Shown here: positions 51,347 to 60,662 of the stretch, in pieces
How the letters are laid out: the number at the start of each line of letters is the position of its first letter
How positions within the stretch are numbered: position 1 is the first letter of the stretch
From: Sphingomonas populi
GTDB taxonomy: Bacteria; Pseudomonadota; Alphaproteobacteria; Sphingomonadales; Sphingomonadaceae
Direction: 5' to 3'
Assembly: GCF_004208535.1 (NCBI RefSeq)
Contig: NZ_SGIS01000012.1
Location: 51,935-115,934, forward strand
DNA length: 64,000 bases
Translations under genes and position numbers: made by a program
The notes under the pieces: model-generated
What the model saw: only the letters and a program-made list of their open reading frames with translations
Database searches by the model: none
Told to the model about the DNA's origin: nothing

Positions 51347-52090
51347 ATGAGACCCAAGACGCTCAATTATCCAGTCAATCCCGACTACGGCTCCGGTGCT
51401 TGCTACCGGCGTGTCACGATTGAAGCGACGGACGGACAGGTTACGGCGTATCTGACTGACAATTTCCACGAGATGCGGTGCGTGGTGCATCACGATGGTG
51501 AGACCGTCACAGCGATCGATGGCGCGACCATCAGGATACCGACGAGCGTATGCCCCGGCGCGGTCGGGCACCTTCGAACATTGATGGGCGTGCCGATCGG
51601 GACGCCGGCTCGCGAATTCTACCGCGGTGCACTCGCGGCCAGCCACTGCACCCATCTCCTTGATCTGGCGGTGATCGCCCTTCGTCACTGTGGCGCGCCG
51701 CGCGACACCATCATCTACGACGCCACGGTTCCGGATGAGACGGCGGGCGAAACCACTGTGGAGCTCCGCCGGAACGGTGTGCAAGTTCACCGCTGGCGGG
51801 TTCGCGATGGCCGCATCCTTTCGCCCAGCGTGCTATGGGACCGCACGTTGGAGGGGGGCTTCGCGGTCTGGGCGAGCGACATGTTCGACGCGGACGATTT
51901 CGAAGCCGCGACGATCCTTGCGCGCACCTGGCTCATCGCGATCGGCCGGCGCTACCGTGTCGCCGACGCAGCAGGCCAACCCGCGTCGCTCAACCCGCAG
52001 ATGTTCGGCCGGTGCTACGCCTATAGCATGCCCAACATCAAGACTGCCGTCTTCACCGGCGAGCCGGAGAAAAACGTTCCGCCGTTCTGA
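51347..52090 (+). CDS. DUF2889 domain-containing protein
   Basis: From the ATG at 51347 the protein has 247 residues (MRPKTLNYPVNPDYGSGACY). It reads like DUF2889: YRRVTIEATDGQVTAYLTDN then FHEMRCVVHHDGETVTAIDG, TSVCPGAVGHLRTLMGVPIG and CTHLLDLAVIALRHCG, with conserved Cys and His. Function is not known; relatives are often found beside steroid or aromatic degradation genes. Other in-frame starts at 51317 and 51245 exist, the latter inside the hydratase gene. No operator precedes it, so it may be read through from the island operon 64 bp upstream. Confidence 0.75.
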   Translation: MRPKTLNYPVNPDYGSGACYRRVTIEATDGQVTAYLTDNFHEMRCVVHHDGETVTAIDGATIRIPTSVCPGAVGHLRTLMGVPIGTPAREFYRGALAASHCTHLLDLAVIALRHCGAPRDTIIYDATVPDETAGETTVELRRNGVQVHRWRVRDGRILSPSVLWDRTLEGGFAVWASDMFDADDFEAATILARTWLIAIGRRYRVADAAGQPASLNPQMFGRCYAYSMPNIKTAVFTGEPEKNVPPF

Positions 52091-52443
52091 AGCGTGTTGC
52101 TGATCGTCGCCCCTGACGTGTGCGAACGGCAGCTTCCAGCGGAACCGGATAGTCACCGAAGATTAAGCGAACGTCCGGCTCTGGTCGGAAGCAGCCGCGA
52201 CGCCGTTTCAGAATGATGGTTGATCGGGAAGGCCATCGTCGTCCAGACGGATGGCGCGTTATAAACCGCCACACTCTCCCTCAACTCTCGCAGGCAGGTT
52301 GAGATGCGGGCGTCAGAACAGCAAGCAGAGCATGCGATGGCTTGATTGTCTTGAGGTTCGAAGTGCCGCAATGGCAATCCCGTCGATCCAGGCGCTGACG
52401 TGCAGAGATCCGTAACAAGCGTCGCCGGCGCGAAGGAAGGTTT
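52091..52443. other. Intergenic region before the two-component system
   Basis: About 350 bp without a supportable gene. Short frames on both strands have no protein-like sequence. GAAGGAAGG just before 52444 is the ribosome site of the response regulator. No operator of the island type, clear promoter or terminator was found. Confidence 0.6.
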
Positions 52444-53118
52444 ATGGCTCGTATTCTCGTCATCGAGGACGATCACGATACCGCTGGCGAGATCACCGGC
52501 ACCTTGCGATCTCATGGGCACGAGGTCGTTCATATCACCGACGGTCAACGCGCGCTCGAACATCTGCTGTGCGAACCGTTCGATCTGGCGACGCTCGACC
52601 GCATGCTGCCCGGTCTCGACGGTCTCGCCCTGGTCGCGTCGCTTCGCGAGCGACGGCTCATGTTGCCGGTGCTCATGATCAGCGCGCTCAGCGATGTCGA
52701 TGAACGGATCGCCGGCCTACGCGCCGGCGGGGACGATTACCTGGTGAAGCCGTTCGTGCCCGATGAGATGGCGATGCGAGTCGAAGTGCTGCTGCGCCGG
52801 CGGCAGGAGTCGACGGACACCGTGCTACACTCCGGCGGCATCGCGCTCGACCTGATCCGGCGACAGGCGACGGTCGACGGCATGCCGGTGCGGCTGTTGC
52901 ACATGGAGTTCCGGCTGCTTGAATTCTTCCTGCGCCACGCGGGCGACACGCTGAGCCGCCGGATCATCTTCGAACAGGTCTGGGGCTATTATTTCGATCC
53001 GGGTGCCAACCTCATTAACGTGCATATCGCGCGGCTGCGCAAGAAGCTCGACCGGCCGGGCGCTGCCTCGGTCATCACCACCGTTAAGGGCGAAGGCTAT
53101 CGGTTCGATGCCGTTTGA
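52444..53118 (+). CDS. OmpR-family response regulator
   Basis: A 224-aa regulator: receiver domain with acidic pair in ILVIEDDHDT, phosphoacceptor Asp 52 in ATLDRMLPGLDG, conserved Lys 102 in YLVKPF, then a winged-helix domain with MEFRLLEFFLRHAGDTLSRR and NVHIARLRKKLDRPG. It overlaps the sensor kinase by 11 bp. The RND efflux operon follows directly, so it most likely controls that pump. Confidence 0.92.
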   Translation: MARILVIEDDHDTAGEITGTLRSHGHEVVHITDGQRALEHLLCEPFDLATLDRMLPGLDGLALVASLRERRLMLPVLMISALSDVDERIAGLRAGGDDYLVKPFVPDEMAMRVEVLLRRRQESTDTVLHSGGIALDLIRRQATVDGMPVRLLHMEFRLLEFFLRHAGDTLSRRIIFEQVWGYYFDPGANLINVHIARLRKKLDRPGAASVITTVKGEGYRFDAV

Positions 53119-54472
53119 ACGGTTGCGCCTGCGCGAGATCCGCAAGACGAGCACGTTCCGGCTCACCGCATTGCTCGGCGTAGTGTTCGCGCTCGGGGTG
53201 GCGGCCCTGCTCGGCCTGATCTACGCGCTGTCCGCGCACGAACTGACCGCGCGCAGCGATCGCATCCTGCAACGCGAGGCGGCCCGCTTGCAGGCGGTAT
53301 CGGCAGAGGCGCTGCCCGACCGGATCATCACCGAAATCCGCCATAACGCCAGCGGCCTGACCCTGTTCGGCCTGCAATCGCATGACGGCACGCATATCGC
53401 CGGCAATCTGCGCGTCTCGACCGATCTCGGTTTCAATCGCCCGACCAACATCCGCGAGAAACCCGGCGCGCACGGCCCGCTGCGCGTGCTGGCGATCCGC
53501 GCGACGACCGGAGAGACCATCTTGATCGGGCGCGATATCGCGCCGATCGTCGATCTGCGGCACCGGATGCTCGCCCTGCTCCTCGCCAGCGGCGCGGCGA
53601 TGGTGGTGCTGGTGTTCGGCGTCGGGTTCGTCCTGAGCCTCGCGCCGCTGCGCCGTGTGCGCGATCTGCAAGCGGCCAGCCGCGAGATCGCCGGCGGCCG
53701 CCTCGACCGGCGCATGCCGATCAGCAAGCGTGGCGATGAACTCGATCTGTTCGCCGGCACCGTCAACGCGATGATCGAAGAGGTCGAGCGCGTGGTCGCG
53801 CAGGTGAAGGGCGTCACCGATGCCATCGCACACGATCTGCGCACGCCGCTGGCGCACGTTCGCGGACAGTTGCAGCGCGCGATCACGCTTGCGGACACCG
53901 ACCCACGGATCGTTCGGCTTGCCGAGGCGGCAACGGCCGATCTCGATCTGGTGCTGGAGCGATTCGCGGCCCTGCTGCGGATTTCCGAACTCGAGGCGCG
54001 GGGTCGCCATGCCGGGTTCGCGGTCGTGCCCGTCGCACCGATGCTCGCGGCCGCATATGATCTGTACGAGCCGCTCGCCGAAGACGCGGGCGTGCGGCTC
54101 AACCACGCCGCCGCGCCGGATGCGACGATCACCTGCGATTCCAAGCTGCTTTTCGAGGCGGTCAGCAATCTGCTGGACAATGCGATCAAGTTCACCGGCG
54201 TCGGTGGCGACGTCTGGCTCTCCACCGAAATCGACGACGGGTTCGTCACCATCGTGGTGCGCGACAACGGGCCGGGCCTGGCCGCCGGGGAGCGGCAGGC
54301 GGCGCTGCGGCGCTTCTATCGGGGCACCGAAGCGACGGGCATTCCCGGCACCGGGCTCGGCCTCAGCGTCGTCGCGGCGATCGTTCACCTGCACGGCTTC
54401 GATCTCGAACTCGGCGACGGAGCGCCGGGCCTCACCGTGCGAATCCGCTGCCCGATCACGCCCGCGAGGTGA
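53108..54472 (+). CDS. Sensor histidine kinase
   Basis: The ATG at 53108 lies inside the end of the regulator gene and gives 454 residues. Layout: transmembrane helix 20-42, periplasmic sensor about 43-150, second helix 152-178, HAMP, the H-box DAIAHDLRTPLAHVRG with His 242, N-box NLLDNAIKFTG, DNGPGL and GTGLGL. The sensor region has no recognised domain. With the adjacent regulator it forms a classical pair, likely sensing a compound expelled by the RND pump. Confidence 0.9.
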   Translation: MPFERLRLREIRKTSTFRLTALLGVVFALGVAALLGLIYALSAHELTARSDRILQREAARLQAVSAEALPDRIITEIRHNASGLTLFGLQSHDGTHIAGNLRVSTDLGFNRPTNIREKPGAHGPLRVLAIRATTGETILIGRDIAPIVDLRHRMLALLLASGAAMVVLVFGVGFVLSLAPLRRVRDLQAASREIAGGRLDRRMPISKRGDELDLFAGTVNAMIEEVERVVAQVKGVTDAIAHDLRTPLAHVRGQLQRAITLADTDPRIVRLAEAATADLDLVLERFAALLRISELEARGRHAGFAVVPVAPMLAAAYDLYEPLAEDAGVRLNHAAAPDATITCDSKLLFEAVSNLLDNAIKFTGVGGDVWLSTEIDDGFVTIVVRDNGPGLAAGERQAALRRFYRGTEATGIPGTGLGLSVVAAIVHLHGFDLELGDGAPGLTVRIRCPITPAR

Positions 54473-54515
54473 AATTCATTTAAGGTGCGCTGCGGTGCAG
54501 CGGCTTTAGATGGAG

Positions 54516-54539
54516 CGCCTCGTTCCTTGGAAAGAGGCG
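54516..54539 (+). promoter_or_regulatory. Hairpin covering the ribosome site of the RND pump gene
   Basis: CGCCTC (54516-54521) pairs with GAGGCG (54534-54539), and inside it TTCC pairs with GGAA across a TT turn, broken by a single G-A mismatch. The second arm contains AAAGAGG, the best Shine-Dalgarno candidate for the GTG at 54548. The stem would hide it, so it may restrain translation; it might alternatively be a weak attenuator between the kinase and pump genes. Confidence 0.4.
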
Positions 54540-54547
54540 GGCGATCC

Positions 54548-57500
54548 GTGCTGCAACTCGTCAAACTTGCGCTCAGCAAGCCCTATACGTTCGTCGTCCT
54601 CGCCATTCTGATCGTGCTGTCCGGCTCGATCGCCTGGGTCCGCACGCCGACCGATATCTTCCCCAACATCAAGATCCCAGTGATCGCGGTGGTGTGGACC
54701 TATCGCGGCCTCCCGCCTGAGGACATGGCCGGCCGTGTCGTCTATTATTACGAACGCCAGCTTTCGAGCACGGTCAACGACATCGATCATATCGAGAGCC
54801 AGTCGCTCAACGGGGTCGGCATCGTGAAGATCTTCTTCCAGCCCGGCGTCGATATCCGCACCGCCTCGGCGCAAGTGACAGCCGCATCGCAGACCGTGCT
54901 CAAGCAGATGCCACCGGGCATCACCCCGCCGCAAATCCTCAACTACAACGCCTCGACCGTGCCGATCCTCCAGCTCGCGCTGTCGGCCAAGGATCTGTCC
55001 GAACAGAAGATCTACGATCTCGGCCAGAATTTCATCCGGCCTGCGCTCGCGTCGGTGCAGGGGGCGGCGATTCCGTCGCCTTATGGCGGCAAGGAGCGCC
55101 AGATCCAGATCGATCTCGATCCCGGCGCACTTCAGGCCCGGCATTTGTCGGCGAGCGATGTCGGTGCGGCGCTGGCGGCGCAGAACCAGATCGTCCCGGC
55201 GGGCACCACCAAGATCGGCCAGTACGAATATAACGTCCGCCTCAACAACTCGCCCGAGGTGGTCGAGCAGCTCAACGACCTGCCGATCAAGACCGTCGAT
55301 GGCGCAACCGTGACGATGCGCGACGTGGCGCATGTCCGCGATGGATCGCCGCCGCAGCGCAACGTCGTCCGCGTCGACGGTGGCCGCGCGGTGCTGATGA
55401 CCGTGCTGAAGTCGGGCGCGGCGTCGACCATCGCGATCGTCGATCAGGCCAAGGCGTTGCTGCCCAAGATCCGCGAGACTCTGCCGCCGTCGCTCAAGGT
55501 GCAGCCGCTGTCGGACCAGTCGCTGTTCGTGAAGGCGGCGGTATCGGGCGTCATCAAGGAAGGCGTGATCGCCGCCGCGCTCACCTCGCTGATGATCCTG
55601 CTGTTCTTGGGGTCTTGGCGTTCGACCGTCATCATCGCCGCCTCGATCCCGCTGGCCATTCTTGCTGCCGTCGCCGGGCTGGCGATGGCGGGGCAGACGC
55701 TCAACATCATGACGCTGGGCGGGCTGGCGCTCGCAGTCGGCATCCTCGTCGATGACGCGACCGTGACGATCGAGAACATCAACTGGCATCTCGAACAGGG
55801 CAAGCCCGTTCGCGCCGCGATCCTCGACGGCGCCGAGCAGATCGTCGGGCCGGCGTTCGTCTCGCTGCTGTGCATTTGCATCGCCTTCCTACCGATGTTC
55901 TTCCTGCCCGGCGTCGCCGGTTTCCTGTTCGCGCCGATGGCGATGGCGGTGGTGTTCGCGATGATTGCCTCGTTCGTGCTGTCGCGCACGCTGGTCCCGA
56001 CGATGGGCAATTACCTGCTGCGCCAGCACGCAACCGAGCACACGTCTGAGGTGATGGTGAGCCACGACGCGATGTCTGGTCGGCCCAAGAGCCGCAACGT
56101 GTTCCGACGCTTCCAGAGCGGGTTCGAACGTCGGTTCGAGGCGGTGCGCGGCTATTACGTCACGCTGCTCGATTTCGCGCTCGCCCGGCGGCGCGTGTTC
56201 GTGCCCGCCTTCATGGCGGTCGTCCTGATCTCGTTCGCGCTGGTGCCGATGCTGGGGCGCAACTTCTTCCCGACTATCGACGCAGGCCAGATCAACCTCC
56301 ACGTCCGCGCGCCGATCGGTACGCGCATCGAGGAGACCGCAGCGATGTTCGATCATGTCGAGGACCGCATCCGCTCGGTCATTCCGCCGGACGAACTGGC
56401 ATCGATCGTCGACAACATCGGCATGCCGGTATCAGGCATCAATCGTGCCTATTCGAACACCGGCGGAGTCGGCCCGCAGGACGGCGACATCCTCATTACA
56501 CTATCGAAAGACCACAAGCCCACCGCCGGCTATGTTCACGCGCTTCGCAAGGCGCTGCCCGATGCGTTCCCCGGCTCGGTCTTCTCGTTCCTGCCGGCCG
56601 ACATCATCAGCCAGATCCTCAACTTCGGCGCCCCCGCGCCGATCGACGTGATGGTGACCGGCAGCGACATCAAGGGCAGCAAGGCCTATGCGCAGGCGCT
56701 GGCCGAGAAGATGCAGCATATCGCCGGCATCGCCGACGTGCGCGTCCAGCAGACCGAGGCGTATCCCGAACTCGGCTTCGACGTGGATCGCGCGCAGGCA
56801 GATCGGGTCGGCATCACCGAGAACGACGTGACGCGCAGCATGGCGGTCAATCTCGCCGGCAGCTTCCAGGTCGCGCCCGCCTTCTGGCTCAACCCGAAGA
56901 ACGGCGTGTCCTATCCGATCGTCGTGCAGACCCCGCAATACCGCACGGATTCGCTGTCGGCGCTCCAGAACCTGCCGGTCACCGGATCGGGCGGCACCTA
57001 CCAGATCCTCGGTGCGCTAGGCACGCTCCACCGCGAGCCATCGCCAGCGGTGGTGACGCACTACGCGGTGCAGCCCTCCTACGACGTCTACGCGACCACA
57101 CAGGGCCGCGATCTCGGCGCGGTGGCGGGCGATATCCAGAAGGTGCTCGACGATGCCACGGGTACGCTTCCCAAGGGGTCGAGCGTCAAGCTGCGCGGGC
57201 AGGTCGAGACGATGAACACCGCGTTTTCGGGGCTGATCTTCGGCCTGATCGGCGCGATCGTGCTGATCTACCTGCTGATCGTCGTCAACTTCCAGAGCTG
57301 GATCGATCCGACCGTCATCATCTCGGCGCTACCGGCGGCGCTCGCCGGGATCGTGTGGATGCTGTTCGCGACGCACACCCCGCTCTCGGTGCCGGCGCTG
57401 ACCGGCGCGATCATGTGCATGGGCGTGGCGACCGCGAACTCGGTGCTGGTGGTGAGCTTCGCGCGCGAGCGGCTCGCCGCCACCGGCGATGCGCTCCTCG

Positions 57501-57766
57501 CCGCCGCCGAGGCGGGTGCAACGCGCTTCCGCCCGGTGCTGATGACCGCGCTCGCCATGATCATCGGCATGGCGCCGATGGCGCTGGGTTTGGGCGAAGG
57601 CGGCGAGCAGAACGCGCCGCTCGGTCGCGCCGTGATCGGCGGGCTGATCTGCGCGACGCTCGCCACGCTCGTCTTCGTCCCCGTCGTCTTCTCGATCGCG
57701 CACCGCAAACAGCGGCGCGCCGCTTCCGATCCTCTTGCAACCGGAACTCTCGCTCATGCAGGCTGA
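54548..57766 (+). CDS. RND-family efflux transporter, inner-membrane pump
   Basis: From the GTG at 54548 the protein has 1072 residues, normal for AcrB-like pumps. The start MLQLVKLALSKPYTFVVLAI is the first membrane helix. The proton-relay Asp pair is at 402-403 in AVGILVDDATVTIENI. Two large periplasmic loops and twelve helices are visible, ending FVPVVFSIAHRKQ. It belongs to the AcrB/MdtB-like branch lacking canonical HAE1 residues. It exports drugs or toxic hydrophobic compounds with the two following gene products, and is coupled to the adaptor by overlap. Confidence 0.9.
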   Translation: MLQLVKLALSKPYTFVVLAILIVLSGSIAWVRTPTDIFPNIKIPVIAVVWTYRGLPPEDMAGRVVYYYERQLSSTVNDIDHIESQSLNGVGIVKIFFQPGVDIRTASAQVTAASQTVLKQMPPGITPPQILNYNASTVPILQLALSAKDLSEQKIYDLGQNFIRPALASVQGAAIPSPYGGKERQIQIDLDPGALQARHLSASDVGAALAAQNQIVPAGTTKIGQYEYNVRLNNSPEVVEQLNDLPIKTVDGATVTMRDVAHVRDGSPPQRNVVRVDGGRAVLMTVLKSGAASTIAIVDQAKALLPKIRETLPPSLKVQPLSDQSLFVKAAVSGVIKEGVIAAALTSLMILLFLGSWRSTVIIAASIPLAILAAVAGLAMAGQTLNIMTLGGLALAVGILVDDATVTIENINWHLEQGKPVRAAILDGAEQIVGPAFVSLLCICIAFLPMFFLPGVAGFLFAPMAMAVVFAMIASFVLSRTLVPTMGNYLLRQHATEHTSEVMVSHDAMSGRPKSRNVFRRFQSGFERRFEAVRGYYVTLLDFALARRRVFVPAFMAVVLISFALVPMLGRNFFPTIDAGQINLHVRAPIGTRIEETAAMFDHVEDRIRSVIPPDELASIVDNIGMPVSGINRAYSNTGGVGPQDGDILITLSKDHKPTAGYVHALRKALPDAFPGSVFSFLPADIISQILNFGAPAPIDVMVTGSDIKGSKAYAQALAEKMQHIAGIADVRVQQTEAYPELGFDVDRAQADRVGITENDVTRSMAVNLAGSFQVAPAFWLNPKNGVSYPIVVQTPQYRTDSLSALQNLPVTGSGGTYQILGALGTLHREPSPAVVTHYAVQPSYDVYATTQGRDLGAVAGDIQKVLDDATGTLPKGSSVKLRGQVETMNTAFSGLIFGLIGAIVLIYLLIVVNFQSWIDPTVIISALPAALAGIVWMLFATHTPLSVPALTGAIMCMGVATANSVLVVSFARERLAATGDALLAAAEAGATRFRPVLMTALAMIIGMAPMALGLGEGGEQNAPLGRAVIGGLICATLATLVFVPVVFSIAHRKQRRAASDPLATGTLAHAG

Positions 57767-58913
57767 ACCCGTTCAGGCCCCCGCCCCCAAAGGCCTCAAA
57801 ACCGCCGGTATCGTCGCCATGGTGGCGGCGGTCAGCATCGTCGCCGCAGGCGCGCTGGTGCGCCGCGGCGACACGAAGGAGGCGCAGAGCTGGTCGGACG
57901 CGCGCTCGGTGCCGACCGTCCATCTCGTCGCCGCCAAAGGATCGTCGACGAACGACGCGCTGACGCTGCCCGGCACGATGCAGGCGTGGAACGCCGCCAA
58001 GCTGTACGCGCGCGTCGGCGGCTATGTCAGCGCATGGTACAAGGATATCGGCGCGGTCGTCGGCGCGGGAACGCCGCTCGGCAAGATCGACACGCCCGAA
58101 CTCGACCAGCAGATCGTCTCGGCCCGCGCCGCCCTGGTCAGCGCGCAGGCGCATGCCAGCCTCGCGCGCAGTACGGCGGCGCGCTGGAACGACCTGCTCA
58201 CCGATAATTCGGTGTCCAGGCAGGAGGCCGACGAGAAGAACGGCGACCTTGCCGTCCGCAACGCGGCGGTACAGGCCGCGCGTGCCGATCTTGGCCGGCT
58301 GCTCGCGCAAAAGGCGTTCTCGACGGTGCGCGCGCCGTTCGCGGGCACAGTGACCACGCGCAACGCCGACATCGGCGATCTGGTCGGCCCCGGCGCGTCG
58401 GTGCAGCAACCGATGTTCTCGGTCGCCGACACGCGCAAGATCCGTATCTATGTCAACGTGCCGCAGAAGTATTCCGCCGGGATGACGCCCGGGCTGAGCG
58501 CCACTCTCACGACACCAGATTACCCCGCGCGCAGTTTCAGCGCGCGCGTGATTGGTAATTCGGGCGCGATCAACCAGCAGACCGGCACCTTTCAGGTCCA
58601 GTTGATCGCCGACAATCCCGATGGCGCGCTCAAGCCCGGTGGCTACGCGCAAGTCCGCTTCGATGTGCGCGGGCAAGGCGGGACGGTGCAGATTCCGTCG
58701 AGCGCGCTGATCTTCCGCGCACAAGGCACGCAGATCGCGACCGTGAGCGCGGATCGACACATCCACCTGCGACCCATCACGGTCGGTCGCGACCTCGGGC
58801 AGACGGTCGAAGTGACGTCGGGCCTGTCGGCGGCACAGAAGATTGTCGACAATCCGCCGGATTCGCTTGCGGATGGCGAGTTGGTGCGTGTCGAGGATGC
58901 CACGCATGGCTAA
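57756..58913 (+). CDS. RND efflux periplasmic adaptor (membrane fusion protein)
   Basis: Starting at the ATG at 57756 inside the pump stop region (a TTG seven codons earlier is possible), 385 residues. An N-terminal anchor helix (GIVAMVAAVSIVAAGALVRR) is followed by the lipoyl half-motif ARVGGYVSAWYKDIGAVVGA, a helical hairpin of about 60 residues, the second half TVRAPFAGTVTTRNADIGD, and beta-barrel/MP domains with VFSVADTRKIRIYVNVP-like segments. It bridges pump and channel. It overlaps the outer-membrane channel gene by 8 bp. Confidence 0.9.
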   Translation: MQAEPVQAPAPKGLKTAGIVAMVAAVSIVAAGALVRRGDTKEAQSWSDARSVPTVHLVAAKGSSTNDALTLPGTMQAWNAAKLYARVGGYVSAWYKDIGAVVGAGTPLGKIDTPELDQQIVSARAALVSAQAHASLARSTAARWNDLLTDNSVSRQEADEKNGDLAVRNAAVQAARADLGRLLAQKAFSTVRAPFAGTVTTRNADIGDLVGPGASVQQPMFSVADTRKIRIYVNVPQKYSAGMTPGLSATLTTPDYPARSFSARVIGNSGAINQQTGTFQVQLIADNPDGALKPGGYAQVRFDVRGQGGTVQIPSSALIFRAQGTQIATVSADRHIHLRPITVGRDLGQTVEVTSGLSAAQKIVDNPPDSLADGELVRVEDATHG

Positions 58914-60339
58914 GCGCGCATGGGCTGCGATGGCGCTGCTGGTCACCACCGCCGGCTGCTCGTTCGCGCCGGCCTATCATCCGCCGGTCATGCCGACCGT
59001 CACGGCGTTCAAGGAAGCCGGACCCTGGCAGCCCGCCACCCCGGCCGACACCGCGCCACGCGGCGACTGGTGGGCGGTGTTCAGCGACCCGACGCTCGAC
59101 GCGCTCGAACGCAAGATCGCAACCGACAACCCGAGCTATGCTGGCGCGCTCGCCCGATATGACGCTGCGCGCGGCTATCTCGGCCAGAGCCGCGCCGCGC
59201 TGCTGCCGCAGGTAGGCGTGGATGCCGGCATCACCCGCAATCGCCAGTCCGACAATCGCCCCTTGCGGGGTGCGAACCAGCCCGACATCTACAGCGCCGA
59301 CACGGTCGAGGCGAGCCTGGGCTATGAGCTCGATCTGTGGGGGCGGGTGCGCAACAGCGTCGCGGCGGGCAAGGCGGAGGTGCAGGCCTCGGGCGACGAT
59401 CTCGCCGCGATCCGGCTGAGCTTGCAGGCCGAACTCGCCACCGACTTCATGGCGCTGCGCGGCTATGATCGGCAGGCCGTTTTGCTGACGCAGACCGTCG
59501 ACGCCTTCGCCAAGGCCGACCACCTGATCCAACGCCGTTTCCAAGGCGGCATCGTCAGCGGTATAGAGACGAGCCGCTCGGGCGCGCAACTCGCCGAAGC
59601 GCGCGCGCAGCTCGCCGACGTGGCGGCGTCCCGGGCTTTGACGGAACACGCCATCGCCAGTCTCGTCGGCACGCCCGCGTCCAGCTTCACCATCGCGCCG
59701 GTCGCAACCGACTTCGACGTCCCCGCCGTACCGCTCGGCCTGCCCGCCACGCTGATCGAGCGCCGCCCTGACGTCGCCGCCGCCGAACGCCGCGTTGCCG
59801 CCGCCAATGCCGGGATCGGCGTGGCCAAGGCCGCGTTCTTCCCCGCGATCCGGCTCGGCGCGAGCGGCGGTTTTCAGAACACCGGACTGCCGGGACTGTT
59901 CTCGGCGCCCAACCAAATCTGGTCGATCGGGCCGAGCGCGCTGCTCACCCTGTTCGACGGCGGCCGCCGGCGCGCCCAACTCGCCGTCGCCCGCGCGCGC
60001 TGGGCGAGCGCGGGGGCGGACTATCGCGCCACCGTCCTGACCGCGTTCCAGCAGGTCGAGGACAATCTCGCGTTGCTCCACCACCTCGGCGACGAAGCTA
60101 CGGCCCAGGACGAAGCGGTGCGGCAGGCGGCGATGACCGAAAGACTCTCGCTCAACCGCTACAGCAAGGGTGCCGTCACCTATCTGGAGGTGTTCACCGC
60201 CCAGACGACTGCACTGCAAGCGCGGCGTGCCGCGCTGGATTTGGATACGCGACGGCTGCAAGCGAGCATTCGCCTGATCCGTGCGTTGGGCGGGGGATGG
60301 ACGAGCGGCGACCATCTCGCGCCCGCGATCGACCAATGA
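58906..60339 (+). CDS. RND efflux outer-membrane channel lipoprotein (NodT/OprM family)
   Basis: The ATG at 58906 (MAKRAWAAMALLVTTAGCSF) encodes 477 residues with a lipobox TAGC, so the mature protein is lipidated at Cys 18. The TolC-like repeats are seen as DWWAVFSDPTLDALERKIA, YELDLWGRVRNSVAAGKAEV, LPATLIERRPDVAAAERRVA and LNRYSKGAVTYLEVFTAQ. It completes the tripartite pump. The gene ends the operon. Confidence 0.92.
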   Translation: MAKRAWAAMALLVTTAGCSFAPAYHPPVMPTVTAFKEAGPWQPATPADTAPRGDWWAVFSDPTLDALERKIATDNPSYAGALARYDAARGYLGQSRAALLPQVGVDAGITRNRQSDNRPLRGANQPDIYSADTVEASLGYELDLWGRVRNSVAAGKAEVQASGDDLAAIRLSLQAELATDFMALRGYDRQAVLLTQTVDAFAKADHLIQRRFQGGIVSGIETSRSGAQLAEARAQLADVAASRALTEHAIASLVGTPASSFTIAPVATDFDVPAVPLGLPATLIERRPDVAAAERRVAAANAGIGVAKAAFFPAIRLGASGGFQNTGLPGLFSAPNQIWSIGPSALLTLFDGGRRRAQLAVARARWASAGADYRATVLTAFQQVEDNLALLHHLGDEATAQDEAVRQAAMTERLSLNRYSKGAVTYLEVFTAQTTALQARRAALDLDTRRLQASIRLIRALGGGWTSGDHLAPAIDQ

Positions 60340-60662
60340 TCGCATCAGCGCCCAAGCGACATCGGCTGCTGGGCCGTCCTTCGCGCGCCGCTGGGATACG
60401 CCGATAGCCGAATGATGCGCTCGTCGGCCCGAAAGACGGCTTTCGGTCGAAGCGGCCGTTGGCGAGCCCGGCCGTGATACGTCCGAACTTGGTCGATATC
60501 GGCAGGTGGCAATTCGGACGAAGCCTTCGTTCGCAGGCCTGAAGGGGAAATCGGCTTCCCGCAGAGGCGGACATTATAGTGGGCCGGTCATCCTGCAGAT
60601 TAGCTTCCGCATGATATCGATTATCGATTGATCGCGCTCCCTTTCTCATCAAGATTGCCCTC
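60340..60662. other. Intergenic region after the RND operon
   Basis: About 320 bp without a supportable gene. Frames present are low-quality. An AT-richer patch near 60610-60650 (TATCGATTATCGATTGATC) could hold the promoter of the next gene, but no clear boxes were assigned. Confidence 0.55.

Noticed and set aside
53084..54394. Minus-strand frame of 436 codons opposite the histidine kinase
   Set aside because: Antisense shadow with low-complexity His/Arg/Asp composition; kinase motifs are all on the plus strand.
58777..60345. Minus-strand frame of 522 codons opposite the outer-membrane channel gene
   Set aside because: High GC keeps the antisense frame open; the plus strand encodes an unmistakable NodT/OprM protein.
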